A DNA stretch of 64,000 bases from positions 1 to 64,000 of the forward strand of contig NZ_JAGGOF010000042.1 of assembly GCF_018614775.1 (NCBI RefSeq). Direction: 5' to 3'. The position numbers were made by a program, and so were the translations under genes. Shown here piece after piece: positions 27,061-35,673 of the stretch (the first letter of the stretch is position 1; each line of letters opens with the position of its first letter). This DNA is from Pseudomonas fluorescens. GTDB taxonomy: Bacteria; Pseudomonadota; Gammaproteobacteria; Pseudomonadales; Pseudomonadaceae. The notes beneath the pieces are model-generated. The model saw only the letters and a list, made by a program, of their open reading frames with translations, made no database searches and had not been told where the DNA came from.

Positions 27061-27825
27061 TCAGATAAAGACAATCTCATACGGCATGCCCATGCGATCA
27101 AGGATAACCCGTGGGACCAGGGGTGCTATGCCGTTGGCGGGTTCGCCGTTGAGTTGACTGGCATAGGCGTACATGGCGTGGCGTTTGCGGGCGGTGGTCC
27201 AGACGTCGAGGCGCAGTTTGCGGGCCCGGTGCCAGGGGATTTTCTTCTGTTCGCGCACGGGCCAGTGCCAGGCCCAGATGGGCATTTCGTTGAATATGGC
27301 CCCGACGGCCTCCGCGGCCTGGGCCCCGGCGCGACCCACCGTGTCGTGGTCGCTGTCGCCGTCCTGGCGCCAGGTGCCGAACACCACGTCACCCGGTCGC
27401 AGATGTTGGCCAATGAAGACCGCCAGTTCGCCCTCATGTTCGGCCAGGACCGTTTCCGGAAAACCACCGCGCACCCATTGCAGGCCATGGGCGGGTATGC
27501 CCAGGCGGTGCAGGGCGTCGATGCTTTCCTGGGGGTGAGGGCGATGGGTGCGCAAGCGCTCATCGTTCCTCAGTGGCGAACCGGGGTGGCTGAGGGCGCC
27601 GTCGGTGACCGAAATCAACAACGTGGGCTGGTTCAGGTTGCTCAGCAGCTGGAGCAGGCCACCACAGGCTCCGACTTCATCGCCCGGATGCGGGGCAAGG
27701 ATCACCGCGCGGGCGCCTGAAGGCACGAGCGTCTGGGTGCTGATAATGGGAATGTCGGCCAGTTGCGGTGCGCTGTTCCATATTTGCGGGTGCTGCCGGC
27801 TGTGCAGGCGAGAGGCGGGTTTCAT
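27061..27825 (-). CDS. PIG-L/LmbE deacetylase-family protein with altered active-site motif
   Basis: The ATG at 27825 has an AAGGA ribosome site and gives 254 aa; an in-frame TTG 24 bases upstream is less likely. The fold signature of the LmbE/PIG-L zinc deacetylases is present: ILAPHPGDE near residues 43-50, then a DSDHDTVG segment that supplies the later histidine. The usual motif is HPDDE; here the first Asp, which acts as general base in MshB-type enzymes, is Gly48, while His46 and Asp49 remain. It lies upstream of the EEP gene on the same strand, 264 bases apart with REPs between. Deacetylation of a sugar amine is the family role; activity of this member is uncertain. Confidence 0.8.
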   Translation of the reverse strand: MKPASRLHSRQHPQIWNSAPQLADIPIISTQTLVPSGARAVILAPHPGDEVGACGGLLQLLSNLNQPTLLISVTDGALSHPGSPLRNDERLRTHRPHPQESIDALHRLGIPAHGLQWVRGGFPETVLAEHEGELAVFIGQHLRPGDVVFGTWRQDGDSDHDTVGRAGAQAAEAVGAIFNEMPIWAWHWPVREQKKIPWHRARKLRLDVWTTARKRHAMYAYASQLNGEPANGIAPLVPRVILDRMGMPYEIVFI

Positions 27826-28028
27826 GGGTGACGTCCTTGTTGTATTCAATCCTGCAGTCTTGCACCGGGCCTACTTACCCGATGGGCCCGTGCGGGCATG
27901 ACTGCGATTCGCGGTGCTCCGAATCCTGGAATCTACCGCAAGCAAAGTATTGACCATGGCGGCCGATTCGTCGCGTGACATCTGCGTCTGAGCTGCATTT
28001 TTTTCTTTGGACTGGGCCGCATGAATAG

Positions 28029-28052
28029 GAGACCTGCGTCCATGCAGGCCTC
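28029..28052. terminator. Hairpin downstream of glgX
   Basis: GAGACCTGC and GCAGGCCTC form a nine-base stem with one mismatch around the six-base loop GTCCAT, 27 bases past the glgX stop. No clear uridine tract follows on the minus strand, so it is a candidate transcript end or stabilising hairpin only. Confidence 0.4.
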
Positions 28053-28078
28053 TATCTTAAATGGTTTAGCGCCAGTTT

Positions 28079-30238
28079 TTAATCCTCTTCCTCACGGTGC
28101 AGCTCGAACAGCAGCAGCGAACGCCCGGTGACGGAATATTCGGCGTCGAAGTCGAAACGCTCCTGCCCGCGTACCGTCGGCTGGTTAGTGTCGACCATGC
28201 ACGTCCAGAAACTGCCTTCCGGCACTTCCGGCAAGCGGAAATTGACGATGTCATGGTGGGCGTTGACCACCAACAACAACGTCGCATCGCCGCCTTTGCG
28301 TCGAATGCCGGTTTCCTGTGCGCGACCGTCCATCAACATGCCCAGGCAGCGGCCGTGACTGTCCTGCCACTGCTCGATGGTCATCTCGTTGCCGTCAGGG
28401 GCCAGCCAGGTCACGTCCTTGACGCCGATGTCCTCGTTGTAATTGCCCACAAGGAAGCGACCGCGCCGCAGGATCGGGTAGGTCAGGCGCAGCTTGATCA
28501 GGCGTTTGACGAACTTGAGCAGCGCCGCGCCGTCTTCGCTCAGGTCCCAGTTGACCCAACCGATCTCGCTGTCCTGGCAATAGGCATTATTGTTGCCGTG
28601 CTGGGTGCGGGCGAACTCGTCACCGGCGACGATCATCGGTGTGCCTTGGGCAAACAGCAGCGTCGCGAAGAAGTTGCGCATCTGCCGCTGGCGCAGCGCG
28701 TTGATCTCCGGGTCGTCGGTCGGGCCTTCGACGCCGTGGTTCCAGGACAGGTTGTTGCCGCTGCCGTCCTGGTTGTTTTCGTCGTTGGCTTCGTTGTGTT
28801 TGTCGTTGTATGACACCAGGTCATTGAGGGTAAAACCGTCATGCGCGGTCACGAAGTTCACCGAGGCGTAGGGGCGTCGGCCGCGCTGGTTGAACATCTC
28901 GCCGGAGGCGGTCATACGGCTCGCGAAGTCGGCCAACTGGCTGTCATCACCTTTCCAGAACGCACGCATGGTGTCGCGGAACTTGTCGTTCCATTCCATC
29001 CAGCCGGGTGGGAAGCCGCCCACTTGATAGCCACCGGGGCCGCAATCCCAAGGCTCTGCGATCATTTTCACCTGGCGCAGCACCGGGTCCTGCCGGCAGG
29101 CGACCAGGAAACTGTGGCGCTCGTCGAACCCGTCATGGTAACGGCCCAGGATGGTCGCCAGGTCGAAGCGGAACCCGTCGACATGCATTTCCGTGGCCCA
29201 GTAGCGCAGGGAGTCGGTGACCATCTGCAAGACGCACGGGTGGCTCAGGTCCAGGGTGTTGCCGGTGCCGGAGTCGTTGATGTAGTAGCGCTTGTCGTCG
29301 GGCATCAGCCGGTAGTACGAGGCGTTGTCGATGCCGCGCATGGACAGGGTCGGGCCTTGTTCGTTGCCTTCGGCGGTGTGGTTGTAGACCACGTCGAGGA
29401 TGACTTCGAGGTTGGCTTCGTGCAGGTGCGCAACCATCTCCTTGAACTCGGCGATCTTGCCGCTGGCCAGGTAGCGCGGATCCGGGGCAAAGAAGGCAAT
29501 GCTGTTGTAGCCCCAGTAGTTGGTCATGCCTTTTTGCAGCAGATGCTGGTCGTTGACAAAGGCGTGGATCGGCAACAGTTCCACCGATGACACACCCAGC
29601 TTGCGGATGTGCTCGAGCACGTCGTCGACCATCAACCCGGCGAAGGTGCCGCGCAGGTTCTCGGGCACCGAGGGGTGACGCATGCTGATGCCGCGCACAT
29701 GGGTTTCATACAGGATGGTCTTGTCCCATGGCACGCTCACGCGGTGGTCGTGGCCCCAGGTATGCGCAGGGTCGATGACTTTGCACTTGGGCACGAACGG
29801 CGCGCTGTCGCGTTCATCGAAACTGAGGTCGCCGTCGGGGTGGCCGATGGTGTAGCCAAACAGGGCTTCGGACCATTTCAATTCACCGACCAGTTGCTTG
29901 GCATACGGGTCGATCAGCAGCTTGTTTGGATTGAAGCGATGGCCGTTCTCCGGGTCATAAGGGCCGTAGACCCGGTAGCCATAGATCATCCCCGGGTGGG
30001 CATCGGGCAGATAACCGTGGTAGATCTCGTCGGTGTACTCCGGCAACTCGATACGTTCGAGTTCGACCTCGCCGGTGTCATCGAAAATGCACAGTTCGAC
30101 TTTGGTGGCGTTGGCTGAAAACAGCGCGAAATTGACCCCAAGGCCATCCCAGGTCGCACCGAGTGGAAAAGGCAGCCCTTCACGAATCCGCGAAGCCTCG
30201 ATAACCGGCGGCGGCGTGGTTTTTTTTGGACGGGTCAT
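28079..30238 (-). CDS. glgX: Glycogen debranching enzyme GlgX
   Basis: This 719-aa GH13 enzyme starts with an AGGAG site five bases before the ATG. An N-terminal carbohydrate-binding-like domain (PLGATWDGLGVNFALFSANA) is followed by the catalytic barrel with VVYNHTAEG, FRFDLAT (nucleophile Asp359), MIAEPWDCG (acid Glu395) and TAHDGFTL (Asp467). It cleaves alpha-1,6 branches of glycogen, giving linear maltooligosaccharides for MalQ and TreY/TreZ encoded upstream in the same operon. Length is normal for GlgX. It is the last gene of the minus-strand run. Confidence 0.95.
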   Translation of the reverse strand: MTRPKKTTPPPVIEASRIREGLPFPLGATWDGLGVNFALFSANATKVELCIFDDTGEVELERIELPEYTDEIYHGYLPDAHPGMIYGYRVYGPYDPENGHRFNPNKLLIDPYAKQLVGELKWSEALFGYTIGHPDGDLSFDERDSAPFVPKCKVIDPAHTWGHDHRVSVPWDKTILYETHVRGISMRHPSVPENLRGTFAGLMVDDVLEHIRKLGVSSVELLPIHAFVNDQHLLQKGMTNYWGYNSIAFFAPDPRYLASGKIAEFKEMVAHLHEANLEVILDVVYNHTAEGNEQGPTLSMRGIDNASYYRLMPDDKRYYINDSGTGNTLDLSHPCVLQMVTDSLRYWATEMHVDGFRFDLATILGRYHDGFDERHSFLVACRQDPVLRQVKMIAEPWDCGPGGYQVGGFPPGWMEWNDKFRDTMRAFWKGDDSQLADFASRMTASGEMFNQRGRRPYASVNFVTAHDGFTLNDLVSYNDKHNEANDENNQDGSGNNLSWNHGVEGPTDDPEINALRQRQMRNFFATLLFAQGTPMIVAGDEFARTQHGNNNAYCQDSEIGWVNWDLSEDGAALLKFVKRLIKLRLTYPILRRGRFLVGNYNEDIGVKDVTWLAPDGNEMTIEQWQDSHGRCLGMLMDGRAQETGIRRKGGDATLLLVVNAHHDIVNFRLPEVPEGSFWTCMVDTNQPTVRGQERFDFDAEYSVTGRSLLLFELHREEED

Positions 30239-30309
30239 AGTTGCTCCTGCAAAAGACAGATACGGTAAAGCGGGGGGATTAAAAGGTTGTGATTTACCTG
30301 ACAGCGCGC

Positions 30310-30440
30310 CTGTAAGCGCCCGTGGCGAGGGGGGCTAGCGAAACGCCATACCACCCCGCTTGGCCGCGAAGCACCCGCGGATCCTGGGGCTGCTGCGCAG
30401 CCCAGCGGGAGCAAGCTCCCTCGCCACGGTGTACACCAGC
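30310..30440. repeat. Degenerate REP pair between the DUF2934 gene and glgX
   Basis: CCCGTGGCGAGGGGGGCTAG near 30320 and GGAGCAAGCTCCCTCGCCAC near 30410-30430 are inverted copies of a second Pseudomonas REP type. They fall in the 225-base gap before glgX and may fold into one hairpin that separates glgX from the upstream genes. Apart from the glgX ribosome site nothing else is evident in the gap. Confidence 0.6.
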
Positions 30441-30463
30441 AAGGAAGTTGCGTGGCCCAATGA

Positions 30464-30793
30464 TCAAACCGCCGGTGGCTTGCGTACGGCCCGTGGTTTC
30501 TTGTCGGCGGGCTTTTCAACCGCCGAGTTCGCCGCTGCCGGCTTTGCCTTGGGGACGGCGCTTTTTGCGGCCGGCTTGGCCGCAGCGTTCTTCGGCGCGG
30601 CAGGCTTGGTGCCGTCAGCCTTGGCGGCGGCCTTGCTGGCCGTTGCCTTGGCCGGTTTGCTCGGTGCCAGGGCTTCGGCTTCAGCCAGTTTGCGCGCCAT
30701 CTCCCAGTGGCGCTCCTCGTGCCCGGTAGGCTTACCCTCGGACTCCCAGATCTGATAGGCGAATTCTCGAATGCGTTTATCGTCGGTACTCAT
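30464..30793 (-). CDS. DUF2934 domain protein with Ala/Lys/Pro-rich tail
   Basis: This is a 109-aa protein with an AGGAG ribosome site. Residues 1-40 are a DUF2934 domain (IREFAYQIWESEGKPTGHEERHW) and the remainder is a low-complexity tail of Lys, Ala and Pro repeats that resembles histone-like or nucleic-acid-binding tails. The same small gene occupies this position in the P. aeruginosa glycogen/trehalose cluster, so its place is conserved. Its function is unknown. Confidence 0.88.
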   Translation of the reverse strand: MSTDDKRIREFAYQIWESEGKPTGHEERHWEMARKLAEAEALAPSKPAKATASKAAAKADGTKPAAPKNAAAKPAAKSAVPKAKPAAANSAVEKPADKKPRAVRKPPAV

Positions 30794-30811
30794 CGCAGTG
30801 CTCCTGACAAC

Positions 30812-33598
30812 TCAAGATTGGATAAAGACATTGACCGGGAAATCCCCCAGCGCGGCGCTGACCAGCAGCTCCCTTTGAGGTGTGACTGCTGCGCTTGCAA
30901 AAAGTCCCTTCAGTTTTCCTTCCTGGCTGGTGAACGGTAGCGAGACGCGGGTATCGCCCCACGCCGAAGCGGCCACCATTGGCTGCGCACCGTTTTCCAG
31001 CAGGCGCGCCGCCCGGATCGGTACCACGATGACCGCCCGTTGCTGCTCATGTTCGCGCATGAACGCCAGCACCCGATGGGCCTGTTCACCGACCACCTCC
31101 AGGGGCTGATAGCAACCTTTCTGGAACAACTGTGGACACTGGGCGCGCATGGCCAGCGTCTTGGCGATCAATGCCTGCTTGATCCGACCACTGCGCCAAT
31201 TCTCCAGCAACGCTGCCGGGGGGCTGTCGGCCTGCAACGCCTCGCGACGCGCGTCGAAGTCCACCGGGCGACGGTTGTCCGGATCCACCAGGCTGAAATC
31301 CCAGAACTCGTTGCCCTGGTACAGGTCCGGCACACCGGGCACGGTCATGCGCAGCAAAGTTTGCGCCAGGCTGTTCAAGGCGCCCGCCGGGGCGATGGCC
31401 TGGACCGCTTCGGCGATGGCGCTGCGCAATGGCAGTCCTTCCTCGCCCAGCAACAGGCGTTCGAGGAACATTTGGGTGGCTTGCTCATAGGCTTCGTTGA
31501 CCGCCGCCCAGCTGCTTTGCAGCTTGGCTTCGCGCAGGGCTTTGCGCTGCCACTGCCACAGGCGCTCGTTGTACTCGGCCAAGGCCCTGTGGTCCTGAAT
31601 GTCCAGGTCCAGCGGCCAACTCCCCAACAACGCCTTGTACAGGATCAGTTCATCACCAGGCGACGGCGCCGCGGGGTCGCTGTGCAGCGAGGGCGAGAGG
31701 ATGCGCCACTGCTCGACGCAGCCGGTGTACCACTCAGCCCGCTCACTGAGCACCGCCAACCTGGCCCGGCTGTCTTCGCCACGTTTGTGGTCGTGGGTGG
31801 CGGTGGTCAGCAGGTTGTCCGGGAAATGCTCCAGTCGTTCAATGCAAGCCTGGTGGAACTCCTGCGGCGGGGCGCTGAAACGCTCGGTGTTGTAGCCCAC
31901 GTCATTACGTGACAACAGCACCGCCGAGCGGTACAGCGCGGTGTCTTCCACGGCTTTGGCCGCGGCTGGCGAAGTCAGTTGCTGGAAGCGCACGCACGCA
32001 TGGCGCAGGCGTTTGCGCTGGGGGCCAGGTGGACGTTGTCGCCAAGGCATGCCGCCGAGCCACTCGGCCAGGCTGTCGAGCACCGGCCAGTCGGCCTCAC
32101 TGAGGGTCTGGCGCGCGCCTTCCAGCGCCTGGTTGAAAAACACCTGGTCTTCGGCGGAGCGGCCCAAGGGGTTGATGTAGGTGCGGTACACCGGAAAATG
32201 CACGATCAACTCCTGCAAGGCCCGACGGATCGCGCCCAGGGTCAGGTCGCGGGTCATCACGTCGTCCCTGGCCACTTGCAGCAGGGCCTGGGCGACGCTT
32301 TCGAAATCCCCGGCCAGGGAGCCGTTGAGGACCTGCTGGCGAGCGAGGCGGGCCTCTTCGATGAAGTGCGCGGGGCGCTCGCTCTGCTGACTCCAGAACT
32401 CGGCGAGCGGTTCGGCACCGGCCGGGTCATGTTGCAGCAGCGAGATCTGGTTCATGAACTCATAACCGGTGCTGCCGTCGATGTTCCAGTCCAGACGCAG
32501 GGTCTCGCCCTCGCCGAGGATCTTTTCGATGAAAATCGGCAGGTGACGCCCTGGCGAAAGCGCATCGAGGCGCCTGCGCAGCTTGCGACTGTATCCGCGC
32601 GGATCGGCGAGCCCGTCGATGTGGTCGATGCGCAGCCCGTCCACCAGTCCTTCCTCGACCAGCTCGAAGATCTTCGCGTGGGTGGCTTCGAACACGGCCG
32701 GGCGTTCGACTCGCAGGCCACCAAGTTCGTTGACATCGAAAAACCGCCGCCAGTTGATGTCGTCTGCAGCCGTGCGCCAGCTCGCAAGCCGGTAGCTCTG
32801 GCGTTCGAGCAACTGATGCAGGCGCGCGAAACCCTCGGCTTGCGTGGAGTCGTAACGGCGCACGTTGTCCTCGATGGCGGCGAGGAGGGCGGGTTGTGTG
32901 GCCAGTTCGCGCAGTTCGCCTTGTAGCGGACGGGCGAGTGCGTGGGCGTCGGTCTGGTAGTTCAAGGTGGTGAAGCGCTCAGCCAGGCCCTTGAGCGTTT
33001 CGGCAAGCTCCGCTGGGAGTTCTTCAGCGGGCTTGAGCAGCTCGCCATAGTGCATCGGGCAGATGGGGAAGTGATGCTCGTAGTGCTCGACGTAAAAGCT
33101 GCCTTGCGCGGCGTTGAAACGCAGTTGCAACGTGCCTTCCTGCAACGCCACGCCGTAGTCGCTGCCGAGGAACGGCAGCAGCAACTGGCCTTCCATCAAC
33201 GGGTCGGGGGAGTGCCACTGGATGTCGAAGAACTCGCCGTAAGGGCTCAAGCGTCCCCATTCCAGCAAGTCGAGCCACCAGGGGTTGTCATGGCCGCCGA
33301 CGGCCATGTGATTGGACACGATGTCGAGGATCAGTCCCATCCGATGCTCGCGCAGGGTCGCCACCAGGCGCCGCAGGGCGTCTTCGCCGCCCAGCTCCGG
33401 GTTGACCAGGGTCGGATCGACCACGTCATAGCCGTGCATGGAGCCGGCGCGGGCCTTGAGCAGCGGGGACGCATAGATGTGGCTGATGCCCAGCGCCGCG
33501 AAATAGGACACATGCGGTATGGCATCGTCCAGGGTGAAGCCTTTATGAAATTGCAGGCGAAGCGTCGCCCGCAAAGGTTGGATTGTCGGTTCGTTCAT
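30812..33598 (-). CDS. treY: Maltooligosyl trehalose synthase TreY
   Basis: This 928-aa GH13 enzyme converts the reducing end of a maltooligosaccharide into a trehalose unit. Family motifs are LRLQFHKGF at the start, DIVSNHMA, GLRIDHIDGLADPRGY (Asp325), FIEKILG (Glu358) and ATHDHKRGED (Asp603). The start overlaps the malQ stop by four bases, so the two are translationally coupled, and its product is the substrate of TreZ. The length is normal to slightly long for TreY. Confidence 0.95.
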   Translation of the reverse strand: MNEPTIQPLRATLRLQFHKGFTLDDAIPHVSYFAALGISHIYASPLLKARAGSMHGYDVVDPTLVNPELGGEDALRRLVATLREHRMGLILDIVSNHMAVGGHDNPWWLDLLEWGRLSPYGEFFDIQWHSPDPLMEGQLLLPFLGSDYGVALQEGTLQLRFNAAQGSFYVEHYEHHFPICPMHYGELLKPAEELPAELAETLKGLAERFTTLNYQTDAHALARPLQGELRELATQPALLAAIEDNVRRYDSTQAEGFARLHQLLERQSYRLASWRTAADDINWRRFFDVNELGGLRVERPAVFEATHAKIFELVEEGLVDGLRIDHIDGLADPRGYSRKLRRRLDALSPGRHLPIFIEKILGEGETLRLDWNIDGSTGYEFMNQISLLQHDPAGAEPLAEFWSQQSERPAHFIEEARLARQQVLNGSLAGDFESVAQALLQVARDDVMTRDLTLGAIRRALQELIVHFPVYRTYINPLGRSAEDQVFFNQALEGARQTLSEADWPVLDSLAEWLGGMPWRQRPPGPQRKRLRHACVRFQQLTSPAAAKAVEDTALYRSAVLLSRNDVGYNTERFSAPPQEFHQACIERLEHFPDNLLTTATHDHKRGEDSRARLAVLSERAEWYTGCVEQWRILSPSLHSDPAAPSPGDELILYKALLGSWPLDLDIQDHRALAEYNERLWQWQRKALREAKLQSSWAAVNEAYEQATQMFLERLLLGEEGLPLRSAIAEAVQAIAPAGALNSLAQTLLRMTVPGVPDLYQGNEFWDFSLVDPDNRRPVDFDARREALQADSPPAALLENWRSGRIKQALIAKTLAMRAQCPQLFQKGCYQPLEVVGEQAHRVLAFMREHEQQRAVIVVPIRAARLLENGAQPMVAASAWGDTRVSLPFTSQEGKLKGLFASAAVTPQRELLVSAALGDFPVNVFIQS

Positions 33599-35673
33599 TG
33601 GTCACGCTCGTTCGCCTGGAGTCGTGCGCAGGCGAGTATTTCCAGACGCCGGGCGGCGTCCGGGTGTTCCAGCAACGCCTGGCTTTCGTGAGTCAGGCGG
33701 CGCCGCCAATTGGGGTGGGTGTCGATGGTGCCGGGCAGGTTGGCCTGCTCTTCGATGCCCAGGGCATCTTCGAGCGGCAGCAGTACCAGCGGCGCACGGG
33801 TGTGGCCGAGGAAGCGCACGCTGGCATCCAGTACCTGATCGGTTTCACGTTGTTCTTCAAGAAAGTTCTGCGGATCCTGGTTCAACACGCTGCGCAGGCC
33901 CTCGCGTTCGCGCTCGCGGTGTTTGCGCCAGTCCATTTCGGTGTGGGAATCGATCAGGTCGAGCCGGGCATTCCAGTCGATGTCGTGACCGTGCCACCAG
34001 CCATTGAGCGTCGGCAAGTCATGGGTGCTGGTGGTTGCCAGGGCATTGTCCGGCCAGTCGAGAATAGGCTTGAAGTGGGTGTTGTCCTGTTCGAACAACA
34101 GCACGCGCATACCGAGGATCGAGCGGGCGATGAGCTTTTCCCGCAGACCCTCCGGCACGGTGCCGAGGTCTTCGCCGAGCACGATGGCTTGATGACGATG
34201 AGACTCCAGCGCGAGCAATCGCAGCAGGTCGTCGACGGGGTAATACAGGTAGGCGCCGTCCGAAGGCGGCGCATCGTTGGGAATCACCCAGAGGCGTTGC
34301 AGGCCCATGACGTGGTCGATGCGCAGGCCACCGGCGTGGGCGAAGTTGGCCCGCAGCATCTCGATGAATGCGCGAAAGCCGTTACGCACCAAGCCTTCGG
34401 GAGAAAACGCCGAGATCCCCCAGCCTTGGCCGGAGCGATTGAGAATGTCCGGCGGTGCGCCCACCGTCAGCGACGCAAGCAGTTCATCCTGACGGCTCCA
34501 GGCCTGGCTGCCGGCACCATCGGCGCCCACCGCGAGGTCGGCGATCAGGCCGATGCCCATGCCGCTGGATTTGGCCGCACTCTGGGCGCGCTCCAGGCAC
34601 CGCGCAATCAGCCACTGGCAAAAGGCGTAGAAGCCGATCTCGTCAGCGTTTTCTTCGGCAAAATACGCCAGGACCGCGCTGCGCGGGTTGCGCCATTCTT
34701 CCGGCCACTGTCGCCAGTCGAGGCTTTCGCCCCGGGCGGCACGTTCGGCCTGCAAGGCTTCGAAGCGGCAATGGTTTTCCAGGGCTTCGCCGCTGCTGTG
34801 ACGGAAGCTGCTGAAGTCTTCATGCAAGGGGTGTTCGCCCTGGCTGAAACCCTCGTACAGGGCGCGCAGGACTTTCTGCTTGGCCTCGGCCGCTACCGGC
34901 CAGTCGACCAGCGGCTGTTCCTCCAGCATGCGCAGTTGATTGGTCAGGCCCGTGGCATCGATGGCGGTACGCAGGGCGCGCTCACCGAGGATAGTCCCGG
35001 GCGCTGCGTACAGGCTGTTGAGAAACAGCCGGCTGGACGGTGAATAAGGGCTGTAGCGGCCGGTATCGCTGCTGAACATCGCGTGCATCGGGCTGATGGC
35101 AATGGCCTCTGCACCGCGCTCGCCGGCCACCCGTGCCAGTTCTTCCAAGGCCTGGGTGTCGCCGAAACCGCCGTCGCCGGGGCGCCGCAGGGCATACAGC
35201 TGCGCGCTCAGGCCCCAGGCCCGTGGCGTCTTGTTATCCACCGCATCAGCGACGCTGTAGCAACGCGCCGGCGCGACCGCCAGCGTGAAGTGCTGCCCCT
35301 CGATGCTGACGTGCTGGTAACCCACCGCCAACAAACCTGGCAGCTTGGCATCGGCGTCGAGCTTCAGGTTGAGTATCGCGCCGTCCTCCTGGCGGATTTC
35401 GCAGGGGGTGCCGGCTTCGAAGTGGCGGCTCAAATCCACGCTGGCACCGACGTCGGCGGTGAGCAACGGTGGCAATTGATGATTCTGTTGTTCCTGCTGC
35501 AACTGCAGCAGGCTGGCGTCGATTTCCTGGGCCGTGCCGGCGGGGTGTCCGAGGCCGGTGAGGACCGAGCGCAAGACCGCCGGCGAGACCTTCTGGGCCC
35601 TGCCATTGGCATCGATCCAATCCACCGCCAGGCCCGCTCGGCCAGCGAGAATTTCCAGTTGCGCATCGCTCAT
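33595..35673 (-). CDS. malQ: 4-alpha-glucanotransferase MalQ (amylomaltase)
   Basis: This 692-aa GH77 protein carries AISPMHAMFS, GLRIDHVMGLQ (Asp453), LGEDLGTVPEG (Glu501) and STHDLPTLNGWW (Asp552). It moves 4-alpha-glucan segments between chains and so adjusts oligosaccharide length for TreY. It overlaps both treZ and treY by four bases, which makes the trio one coupled unit. An N-terminal extension of about 150 residues precedes the barrel, typical of the proteobacterial type. Confidence 0.95.
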   Translation of the reverse strand: MSDAQLEILAGRAGLAVDWIDANGRAQKVSPAVLRSVLTGLGHPAGTAQEIDASLLQLQQEQQNHQLPPLLTADVGASVDLSRHFEAGTPCEIRQEDGAILNLKLDADAKLPGLLAVGYQHVSIEGQHFTLAVAPARCYSVADAVDNKTPRAWGLSAQLYALRRPGDGGFGDTQALEELARVAGERGAEAIAISPMHAMFSSDTGRYSPYSPSSRLFLNSLYAAPGTILGERALRTAIDATGLTNQLRMLEEQPLVDWPVAAEAKQKVLRALYEGFSQGEHPLHEDFSSFRHSSGEALENHCRFEALQAERAARGESLDWRQWPEEWRNPRSAVLAYFAEENADEIGFYAFCQWLIARCLERAQSAAKSSGMGIGLIADLAVGADGAGSQAWSRQDELLASLTVGAPPDILNRSGQGWGISAFSPEGLVRNGFRAFIEMLRANFAHAGGLRIDHVMGLQRLWVIPNDAPPSDGAYLYYPVDDLLRLLALESHRHQAIVLGEDLGTVPEGLREKLIARSILGMRVLLFEQDNTHFKPILDWPDNALATTSTHDLPTLNGWWHGHDIDWNARLDLIDSHTEMDWRKHREREREGLRSVLNQDPQNFLEEQRETDQVLDASVRFLGHTRAPLVLLPLEDALGIEEQANLPGTIDTHPNWRRRLTHESQALLEHPDAARRLEILACARLQANERDQ

